Positions 24,268 through 30,989 of a DNA stretch of 32,063 nt are shown one piece after another (the first letter of the stretch is position 1; every line of letters starts with the position of its first letter). The position numbers were made by a program, and so were the translations under genes. Source of the DNA: Candidatus Anammoxibacter sp. (GTDB taxonomy: Bacteria > Planctomycetota > Brocadiia > Brocadiales > Anammoxibacteraceae); the NCBI GenBank assembly GCA_021777105.1, contig JAIQZQ010000082.1:1-32063 (forward strand). The letters are read 5' to 3'. Under the pieces are notes generated by a model. That model was not told the origin of the DNA, did no database searches, and saw nothing but the letters and a program-made list of their open reading frames with translations.

Positions 24268-25812
24268 ATGAGAATGAAGAAAAATGTTATTAGTTTGCTG
24301 TATAGGTCGGCTGCGCCGGCGTTTTTAGCATTTATAATTATATTGGGCAGCGCAACGGATAAACTATTCGCGGCGGACTCATTTACGCCCACAATTGAAT
24401 TCGTTGATTGTTTTCATAATCCGCCGGAGTCAAGCACTACCACTTGCGGTTATTTAGAGGTGCTTGAGGACCACAATAAACCAAACGGCAAAACCATAAA
24501 AGATTATGTGGTAATTTTTAAGGCTATCGATAAAAAGCACGACGACCCTATTATTTTTCTTACCGGCGGGCCGGGCTCTTCAACTAAGGACGCTGTTGCG
24601 GCTTTTGAATTTACGGAAGGCCCTTTTCGCCAAACCATGGGGTTAAACCGGGATATTATTCTGCTTGACCAACGAGGCACAAACATGTCATTGCCTGATC
24701 TTTATTGTGAAGAGGTTGGCGAATTGCGTGATCAGGTTTACGAGATTAGTTACAGGGACGCGGCAAAGATGAGGGTTAAAGCTCTTATGGCATGCAATAG
24801 AAGATTGAAACGCGAGGGGATTGATCTATCTGCGTACGATACTATAGAGATTGCGTCCGATATAAAAGATTTACGGGACGCTCTGGGGGTTGATAAGATA
24901 AATTTGTACGGGGCCTCTTACGGAACGCGTCTGGTCATGATAGCGATGAGGCAATTTCCGGAAATAATCCGCTCTGTTCTTATCGACTCGGTATTGTCGC
25001 CGGAAGTAAATCCGTTTTTGGAGGAGATGCCCGGGACTATGTTCTCTTTCGGTTCTTTTTTTGAAGCAGCCAAATCTCAATATCCAAAGATAGGGAAGTG
25101 GTTTAACGAAATAATTGCCCGTCTTGAAAAAAATCCTGTTGTAGTTGAAGGTAATCATTATGACAAAGATGGAGTTCCGATCGACAGCTTCGATGTGACT
25201 GTGAACGGAGTTAAATTTGTCAATTATGTTTACTTCACTCTTCGCGACACACCGTATAAGACCTGGTTGCCTCAGGTAATATCAGACATGTTTCATACTG
25301 CGGATTACAAAAAAGTCGCCGACCAGTGGCTTGCGTATCTCGACACCTTTTTTCCGGTTGGCGGGGCGGAAGGCACGGCGCAATGCCTTGGCATGTACAG
25401 CTCTGTATTTGCCGCAAACGACGCGCATTATACCAATCCCGCGCAGATAAAAGAGTTTGCGCGTAAATATACTAAAAATCAATCAATCTTATCCTGGTAC
25501 GAAACCAGTTTTATTTATGTGGAGCCCTCCGTGCTGAAGCTGTGGAGGGTGGACCCGCTTCCTATTAGCGTTCGCGATCCTCTTGTAAGCGACATTCCAA
25601 CTCTTATGTTTGTCGGTACTTTAGATCCGGCGACGCCGGCTAATTCAAATAAAGGCAGTTCCGTGGCTTTAAGCAACAGCTTCTATTTTGAAATACTCAG
25701 CGGGCATGCCGCCACATTTTTGCCGTGCGCTGTTGATATTGGAAGCGATTTCTTCAACGATACTGAAGTAAAACCTGTTAACAATTGTGAAACAACGTAT
25801 ACCTGGGATTAA
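24268..25812 (+). CDS. Exported alpha/beta hydrolase (peptidase S33/TAP-like)
   Basis: A 514-residue protein with a signal peptide (MRMKKN, hydrophobic core to about residue 28, probable cleavage near LFAADS). It has the oxyanion motif LTGGPGSST, nucleophile elbow GASYGT (Ser217), LLDQRGT, acid Asp453 in GTLDPATPAN and His480 in LSGHAATFLPC. This is the layout of secreted tripeptidyl-aminopeptidase/proline-iminopeptidase-like enzymes. Periplasmic or extracellular location makes it unlike the ~250-residue cytosolic type II thioesterases. It might trim the exported peptide, remove a protecting group or degrade peptides generally. GGAGG lies 7 bp before the second ATG (24274), so the start may be either ATG. 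A strong terminator follows the gene. Confidence 0.8.
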   Translation: MRMKKNVISLLYRSAAPAFLAFIIILGSATDKLFAADSFTPTIEFVDCFHNPPESSTTTCGYLEVLEDHNKPNGKTIKDYVVIFKAIDKKHDDPIIFLTGGPGSSTKDAVAAFEFTEGPFRQTMGLNRDIILLDQRGTNMSLPDLYCEEVGELRDQVYEISYRDAAKMRVKALMACNRRLKREGIDLSAYDTIEIASDIKDLRDALGVDKINLYGASYGTRLVMIAMRQFPEIIRSVLIDSVLSPEVNPFLEEMPGTMFSFGSFFEAAKSQYPKIGKWFNEIIARLEKNPVVVEGNHYDKDGVPIDSFDVTVNGVKFVNYVYFTLRDTPYKTWLPQVISDMFHTADYKKVADQWLAYLDTFFPVGGAEGTAQCLGMYSSVFAANDAHYTNPAQIKEFARKYTKNQSILSWYETSFIYVEPSVLKLWRVDPLPISVRDPLVSDIPTLMFVGTLDPATPANSNKGSSVALSNSFYFEILSGHAATFLPCAVDIGSDFFNDTEVKPVNNCETTYTWD

Positions 25813-25823
25813 CGTTTGTTTTA

Positions 25824-25859
25824 GCCGGAGCAATCTTTTCGATTGCTCCGGCGTTTTTT
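25824..25859 (+). terminator. Rho-independent terminator
   Basis: GCCGGAGCAATC pairs perfectly over 12 bp with GATTGCTCCGGC around a TTTTC loop and is followed by GTTTTTT. It lies 12 bp after the hydrolase stop codon. It ends that transcript, so the amidotransferase gene 750 bp downstream needs its own promoter. Confidence 0.9.
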
Positions 25860-25873
25860 GTAGAGTTCTATTT

Positions 25874-26041
25874 ACTCGTTACAAGGCTCCTGCCTTGTAA
25901 CGCGGTGTCCTTAGAGGCTCTGGCCTCTATTGTTGGTTCAAGTCTCAGACTTGAACCAAACTGACTTAAACTATGCTCCGTATAGAATAAATAAAAAAAA
26001 TCGATATTTTCTACCTTGCTCCCAAACTCCAGTTTGGGAGC
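25874..26041. repeat. Short-loop hairpin cluster
   Basis: GTTACAAGGC-TCCT-GCCTTGTAAC (25878-25901) and AGAGGC-TCTG-GCCTCT (25913-25928) repeat the unit at 23875-23930. New hairpins TTGGTTCAAGTC-TCA-GACTTGAACCAA (25933-25959) and GCTCCCAAACT-CC-AGTTTGGGAGC (26018-26041) follow. All stems are perfect or nearly so. Confidence 0.88.
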
Positions 26042-26046
26042 GAAAC

Positions 26047-26274
26047 AATTCGAGAAGCCCCTGCTTCGTGTTCAGAAGCTTATTTGACTTCCTTTTACAC
26101 GCGAAGCTGGGGCTTCTCGAATTGCCGGTTACCAAGCAAGGCAGACTGGGTCATATCAGCGATTTTGACTAATTTCGAGCTATATGTTGTACTTGGGAAG
26201 CGCACAAGCACAATATATAGTGTTGTAAAGTGCTAAAATTGCCCATTTGACCCAGTCTGAAGGGCTTGGTAACC
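26047..26274. repeat. Two adjacent long inverted repeats
   Basis: AATTCGAGAAGCCCC and following bases (26047-26068) pair with GGGGCTTCTCGAATT and preceding bases (26102-26123). Immediately after, GGTTACCAAGC...GACTGGGTCA (26127-26153) pairs with TGACCCAGTC...GCTTGGTAACC (26248-26274), enclosing an inner CTATAT/ATATAG stem. No coding capacity is seen. They look like small non-autonomous palindromic elements. Confidence 0.8.
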
Positions 26275-26290
26275 AGCGCTTTAATTTAGA

Positions 26291-26545
26291 ACGCCCTGAA
26301 AGGGCAAAAATATATTAGCCCAGAGTAAGCGAATGCGCCACCCTGGGTACAATGAGCCCACATGTTTAACCCTGAATGGGTTATTTAAACAGTAATCAAT
26401 TACAATGTGTCACGCTTGCCGATACAGGCGTTTCATCAACTATTTATTTATCCCTTTCAGGGAAAATATTGTTGTTGCATTTTAACCCAGGGTGGCGCTA
26501 ACGCTGACCCTGGGCTAGTATAAGTAGCCCTTTCAGGGCATAATT
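26291..26545. repeat. ~250-bp inverted element with GCCCTGAAAGGGC ends
   Basis: The left part (CGCCCTGAAAGGGC, then TTAGCCCAGAGTAAGCG) is mirrored by the right part (CGCTGACCCTGGGCTA, then AGCCCTTTCAGGGC). Internal GCGCCACCCTGGGTA and AACCCAGGGTGGCGC also face each other. It is non-coding and ends 70 bp before the amidotransferase start. Confidence 0.8.
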
Positions 26546-26612
26546 GAATAAATTTTAATTTATTTTCGAGTCCTTAGTCACTCTTCCGGTTTAACCGGGT
26601 TAGGTTTAATAA

Positions 26613-28484
26613 ATGTGCGGCATTACCGGCATATATGATATTGAAGGCAGACTCCAACCGGATAGGGCGTTGCTGGAAGCAATGGCTGACGTTATGACTA
26701 ATCGCGGGCCTGATGATTCCGGGTATTATCTTGACGGCAACCTTGGCTTTGGATTTAGGCGATTGTCGATTATAGATCTGGTTTCCGGCAACCAGCCTAT
26801 GTTTAATGAGGACAAATCCCTCGTGTCCGTGTGCAATGGCGAGATCTTTAATTTTAAAGAGATTAAAAGCGAACTTGCCTCAAAAGGGCATGCGTTTTAC
26901 ACCAATTGTGACTCTGAGATTTTAGTCCACTTGTATGAAGAGCATGGGCCTGAATTCGTTAAGCTTTTAAACGGGCAGTTTGCTTTTGCCGTTTTTGATA
27001 AAAGAGAAAAGTCCCTTATGCTCGCCAGGGATCAACAGGGAATAGCCCCGCTGTTTTATACCAATGTAAACGGCTCCTTTATATTCGCCTCTGTAATAAA
27101 GTCTATTCTTAAACATCCGTTTGTTGAGCGCAAGGTTGATTTGACCGGGCTTGATCAGATCTTTTCATTCCCCGGGGTGGTAAGCCCGCGCACAATGTTT
27201 AAAGATATATCAAGTTTAAAACCCGGGCATTATCTTATTGTAAAAAATGGAAAGATAGAGGCAAAAGAGTACTGGGACCTCACATACCCTACGGTTTCTG
27301 AAATTGTTTATGATAAACCTGAGTCATATTATATTGATAAACTTGACGAACTGCTTTGCCGTTCAATAAAGTATCGGTTAATCGCCGATGTGCCGGTGGG
27401 CTTTTATTTAAGCGGCGGGCTTGACTCCTCGTTAATCGGCGCCTTATGCCGGGCGGTTTCACCGGATGAACGGCGCCACTCTTTTTCCATTGGGTTTGAC
27501 GAGGTTGAGATTGATGAGACCAAACATCAACGCATGGTTGCAAAGCATGTTAACTCCATTCATCATGAGATAGTGTTTAAATGGTTTGATATAAATAATA
27601 GATTCAGAGACATGATATATCACGCCGAGACGCCGTTAAAGGAGTCTTATAACACCTGCTCCATGGCCCTGTCCGAAGCTGTGAGAAAAAACGGATTAAA
27701 AGTTATATTAACCGGCGAGGGCGCTGATGAGCTTTTTGCCGGATACATAGGTTACAGGTTTGATGAAAAACGCCCCGAATTTGGAGACGGGTCTGATCAC
27801 ATATCCAGAGCCTTTGAAGAGCAGGAGAGCCAAAAACTTTGGGGCGACCGCAACTTCTTTTATGAGATAAAACAGTATGAATTAAGGGAGACCAAAAACG
27901 CGCTATATTCCGAGAAAGTAAGGGGATTGTTGCCGGAATTTGATTGCGTTAATAATACGTTTTTGGACAAGACAAAATTAAAAGACCGCCATCCTTTGCA
28001 CAAACGTTCGTACATTGATTTTAAACTACGCCTTTCCGACCACCTTCTTTCCGACCATGGCGACCGTGTGGCTTATGCAAACTCAATTGAAGCGCGTTAT
28101 CCGTTTCTCGACATTAATCTGCTTGAGTTTGCAAAGACTGTTCCTCCCGGTCTAAAATTAAACGGATTAGTGGAAAAATATATTGTTAAAAAAGCCGCGG
28201 CAAAATACCTGCCCGAACAGATTATCAACAGAGAGAAATTTGGCTTTGTCGCGCCCGGCAGCACATATCTAATGAAGCGCAACATTGAGTGGCTAAACGA
28301 TGTGCTTTCATATGAGACGATAAAAAGGCAGGGGTATTTTGACGCAGACACTATAGAGCGTTTAAAAAAGATTTACACCGGCAAGAATTTCAGATTAAAC
28401 CTGCCGTTTGAAAATGACCTTTTAATGATAGTAATAACATTCGGCGTGTTCCTCGACGTATTTGACATGCCTGATTTTTCGTGA
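26613..28484 (+). CDS. AsnB-family glutamine-dependent amidotransferase/asparagine synthetase
   Basis: A 623-residue protein. The N-terminal class II glutaminase (residues 2-190) has catalytic Cys2 (MCGITGIYD), NRGPDDSGYY, RRLSIIDL and CNGEIFNF. The synthetase domain (about 235-600) has the ATP-pyrophosphatase loop SGGLDSS at 267-273 and LTGEGADELFAGY. Classical activity is Asp + Gln + ATP to Asn + Glu. In biosynthetic loci such homologues also amidate carboxylates of peptide intermediates. Next to an Asp-activating NRPS and a racemase it could make the Asn-type side chain or amidate the product; a housekeeping role is possible. The ATG gives Cys2 directly; no strong ribosome site precedes it. 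Confidence 0.88.
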   Translation: MCGITGIYDIEGRLQPDRALLEAMADVMTNRGPDDSGYYLDGNLGFGFRRLSIIDLVSGNQPMFNEDKSLVSVCNGEIFNFKEIKSELASKGHAFYTNCDSEILVHLYEEHGPEFVKLLNGQFAFAVFDKREKSLMLARDQQGIAPLFYTNVNGSFIFASVIKSILKHPFVERKVDLTGLDQIFSFPGVVSPRTMFKDISSLKPGHYLIVKNGKIEAKEYWDLTYPTVSEIVYDKPESYYIDKLDELLCRSIKYRLIADVPVGFYLSGGLDSSLIGALCRAVSPDERRHSFSIGFDEVEIDETKHQRMVAKHVNSIHHEIVFKWFDINNRFRDMIYHAETPLKESYNTCSMALSEAVRKNGLKVILTGEGADELFAGYIGYRFDEKRPEFGDGSDHISRAFEEQESQKLWGDRNFFYEIKQYELRETKNALYSEKVRGLLPEFDCVNNTFLDKTKLKDRHPLHKRSYIDFKLRLSDHLLSDHGDRVAYANSIEARYPFLDINLLEFAKTVPPGLKLNGLVEKYIVKKAAAKYLPEQIINREKFGFVAPGSTYLMKRNIEWLNDVLSYETIKRQGYFDADTIERLKKIYTGKNFRLNLPFENDLLMIVITFGVFLDVFDMPDFS

Positions 28485-28508
28485 TAATTGATGAAATATT
28501 AAATTCAA

Positions 28509-28560
28509 ATATATACCTTTAATTCCCCGTCCTTGATGGGAGGGATTAGGGGAGGGTGAT
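28509..28560. repeat. CT-rich hairpin repeat, copy D, at the racemase start
   Basis: ATATACCTTTAATTCCCCGT, then CCTTGATGGGAGGGATTAGG and GGAGGGTGA, is the same unit as 23818-23866 in inverse orientation. It abuts the racemase reading frame and seems to have replaced its start region. Confidence 0.85.
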
Positions 28561-28605
28561 CGAATCGCTACAAATAAAAAGAAAATATTAGGCGTATTAG
28601 GCGGC

Positions 28606-29274
28606 ATGGGCCCGTTGGCATCAACCGCGTTTCTTAAATCCATATACAGCTATAACATTGGGAATAATGACGAACAGCTCTATCCTGATGTCATACTCCA
28701 TTCCATCTCATCGGTTCCGGATAGAACAAAATCATTTGCTGATAATAATGACGACCTGTTTCTCGAAAGATTGCGCCATAATCTTGAAGTCTTAAACTGC
28801 ACAGGCGTTAATAAGATAGTAGTGTGCTGCTACACCTCCCATTATGTGTTCCCCAGGCTCCCTGCACATATCCTAAATAAGATTATTTCCCTTGTTGATC
28901 TGGCCGCCCATGAATTGGTTGAAAAGAGAGAACCTTCACTGTTATTGGCAACTAAGGGAGCTTATCAAAAGAACCTGTTTAATAATAATGAGCTTTGCAA
29001 AAATGCGGAACAATATATTATAGTTCCTGAAGATGATGATAAAGAGCGTATACACAAAATAATATACAAAACGCTAAAAAAAGGATGCGATCTGGAATCG
29101 GTTTATGTTGATGTTAAAGAACTGACTGAAAAATACAACGTAAAATCATTCATTGCCGGCTGCACTGAATTCCACCTCCTTAATGAACACATATTATCAA
29201 AAGCATCCCCAGACATCTCATTTATAGATCCCCTAATAACAATTGCTCAAAATCTAGACGATTTTCTAGGGTAA
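28606..29274 (+). CDS. Aspartate/glutamate racemase family protein, start uncertain
   Basis: A 222-residue protein from ATG 28606. Two-cysteine racemase pattern: VVCCYTSHYVF (Cys75, normally Cys-Asn-Thr) and IAGCTEFHLL (Cys186). The family's first strand and glycine loop (KKKILGVLGGMGPLAST) are encoded in frame from 28576, upstream of this ATG. No ATG, GTG or TTG exists between the in-frame stop at 28534 and 28606. So either a rare start (for example ATC 28564) is used, or translation starts at 28606 without the first strand, which would probably harm the fold. A dispersed repeat occupies the expected start site. Predicted role: D-Asp or related D-amino acid supply, analogous to McyF. It may be expressed poorly or inactive. 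Confidence 0.7.
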   Translation: MGPLASTAFLKSIYSYNIGNNDEQLYPDVILHSISSVPDRTKSFADNNDDLFLERLRHNLEVLNCTGVNKIVVCCYTSHYVFPRLPAHILNKIISLVDLAAHELVEKREPSLLLATKGAYQKNLFNNNELCKNAEQYIIVPEDDDKERIHKIIYKTLKKGCDLESVYVDVKELTEKYNVKSFIAGCTEFHLLNEHILSKASPDISFIDPLITIAQNLDDFLG

Positions 29275-29292
29275 AAAATGTAATTATTAAAC

Positions 29293-29700
29293 TTATAATT
29301 TCCAGTTGTCTAATTTCAGATCTGGGATGTTTGTGAAATGTTTGGTGTTGTTTGTTATTAAGGCAAGGTTGTTAGTAATGGTCATAGAGGCTACAAGAAT
29401 ATCCGCGTCTGATATAGTAATTCCCTGTTTTCTTAAATCCGCGAATATATCAGCTGCTTTTATGATGACATCATCTGTTATTTGAATGATAATATTTGCT
29501 TCGCAAAATATAGAGAACGCTTTTATCTGCTTAATGGCGTCTTTTGATTTTAAACCTTTGAGTATCTCATATTTTGAGATTTGTGATAAAGTTAATTTGT
29601 TATATTTACGAATATAATCAGTGGCTCTGTTTTTTACAATTGCATGTCCTTTAAAAAGCTCGGACAATATGTCAGTGTCAAGGAGGCAAGGAGATTCCAT
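29293..29700 (-). CDS. PIN-domain (VapC-like) toxin
   Basis: A 135-residue protein with the PIN nuclease acidic set: Asp8 and Asp10 in LLDTDILSEL, Glu45 in SKYEILKGL, Asp98 and Asp100 in ISDADILVASM, and the terminal LITNNTKHFTNIPDLKLDNW. These ribonucleases usually cleave tRNA or rRNA. It appears intact. The start is 2 bp from the stop of the upstream antitoxin gene, a tight operon. It converges with the racemase gene, with only 18 bp between stops and no visible terminator. Confidence 0.85.
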   Translation of the reverse strand: MESPCLLDTDILSELFKGHAIVKNRATDYIRKYNKLTLSQISKYEILKGLKSKDAIKQIKAFSIFCEANIIIQITDDVIIKAADIFADLRKQGITISDADILVASMTITNNLALITNNTKHFTNIPDLKLDNWKL

Positions 29701-29702
29701 TA

Positions 29703-29933
29703 TTATTTCGTATCCCTTGAGAAATTGTTTCGATCATATGTTATATCTTCAATATCAGATATATCTTTAGGTGAAAGATCCTCGTACACCATAGAAGCAT
29801 AAGAAAGTATATCCACCTGTTTATCAGTTTTATCTTCAATTGTAAGCTTCACCTTTTTATGTTCAGGGATTTCAGGATAGGTTAAAGGTTTAAAGACACC
29901 ATTTTCAAATATCGCTTCCAATGTTTTTATCAT
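29703..29933 (-). CDS. DUF104/AF2212-like antitoxin
   Basis: A 76-residue protein that begins MIKTLEAIFENGVFKPLTYP, with EIPEHKKVKLTIEDK, the diagnostic N-terminal pattern of DUF104 antitoxins. The C-terminal tail probably wraps the PIN toxin encoded directly downstream. The gene order antitoxin then toxin is standard for this type. Confidence 0.85.
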   Translation of the reverse strand: MIKTLEAIFENGVFKPLTYPEIPEHKKVKLTIEDKTDKQVDILSYASMVYEDLSPKDISDIEDITYDRNNFSRDTK

Positions 29934-30594
29934 GGATATGTTCTCTTTTAATAAAATTGAAATTCACTAAATAAATATGCAAAGTTCTATAAGTTGCATT
30001 AATTGCTTTTATGTTTAAATATATGATAACTATCTGAAATTGTCAAGCATGAACAGGTCAAAATTGACAATACAGTCCGTGGCTGGAGCAGTCTTGTAGA
30101 CTGCCTCCACTGGTTTCTTGATCGCGTACTAAAGCAGGCAGCACGAAAGATTTCCCTCTCTAAAAAGCTTAGGTTTATACACATCTTTTGATTTAAAAGC
30201 TCATACAATCAACGATCCTTCCCCTTTAGAAAAGGGGGTGGGGGGGATTTGAATGTGTAAATTTTCATTTATTAATTTTTTATCGGTATACTTTATTCGA
30301 ATCTCCCTTACTCCCTCTTTGGCCTCCAAGGCATAATTCTCACTAGAGCAGGCGAGCTGCTTAGTGTTCATTTACCAAAGAGGGAAATCTAAAGAACTTT
30401 TAAACTTTTTAGCAAATCTTACACTGAATAGATACACCTAAGCTCTAAAAAGAGGGGAACGAGGGGGTGTGTAAATTCTCATTGGTTATAAGGGGTGTTT
30501 AGAAGATTATTTGGAAGAATGTATTGTTTGTATTTAAATTGAATATTCATGAAATTAACAATGGCGATTTTATGCGATAAAACGGAGTTCTCAA
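29934..30594. other. Non-coding region with repeats
   Basis: No gene is seen. It contains GGAGCAGTC-TTGTA-GACTGCCTCC near 30085-30110, a G-rich run (30225-30249), and an inverted copy of the CACTAAGCAG hairpin repeat at 30321-30375. That copy sits exactly between CTCCCTCTTT and AAAGAGGGAA, i.e. it splits a pre-existing palindrome. The promoter of the antitoxin/toxin pair should lie at 29934-30020. Confidence 0.65.
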
Positions 30595-30665
30595 AAATGG
30601 CTAAAGAAATAGGAGAGAAGGAAATAATAGAATATCTTGAGGGAAACGGTTTTAAGGGTTAGTTT

Positions 30666-30761
30666 ATGATTACACGAGATCAACTTAAAGCCGAAATAGA
30701 TGATATTGTAAAGTGGACCCAAAATCAAGACCAAAAAACAAAGTTTTTAAGTTACATTTAA
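30666..30761 (+). pseudogene. Truncated small ORF, antitoxin-like N-terminus
   Basis: MITRDQLKAEIDDI resembles the start of small antitoxin-type proteins. From codon 15 onwards the sequence is that of the 90-bp repeat, giving an unrelated tail and a stop at 30761. The native gene was probably longer. A 21-codon reading (MAKEIGEKEIIEYLEG...) at 30598-30663 lies just upstream, and the two may belong together. Confidence 0.45.
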
Positions 30762-30799
30762 AATTATTATTAACAGTCACATTGAGGGGGGGGCTTGGG
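30709..30799. repeat. Right copy of ~90-bp long inverted repeat
   Basis: This is the reverse complement of positions 1-90. It begins at TAAAGTGGACCC inside the small ORF at 30666 and ends in a G-run and CTTGGG. Confidence 0.85.
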
Positions 30800-30989
30800 G
30801 GGGAGACTGCAATGTCATTGAAATAAGAAATGGCCAGTTTTAGTTTATACGAATATATATATTTTGCTCGTTTTTCCACTTAAAAAGAACAATGTAACTT
30901 GTTATTATGATAGCACTTACAGCGTAAATACGGTATAATGTTACTTGTTGTAAATTTAGTTTTTATAAATTTTTTTTAGGAGAGGGAAA

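Noticed and set aside
24268..25812. Type II thioesterase of the assembly line
   Set aside because: Twice the usual length and carries a signal peptide; the motifs fit S33/TAP-like exported hydrolases better.
26613..28484. Beta-lactam synthetase
   Set aside because: A beta-amino acid precursor makes it tempting, but Cys2 and the glutaminase motifs are intact, as in amidating AsnB enzymes; beta-lactam synthetases have lost this. No support beyond context.
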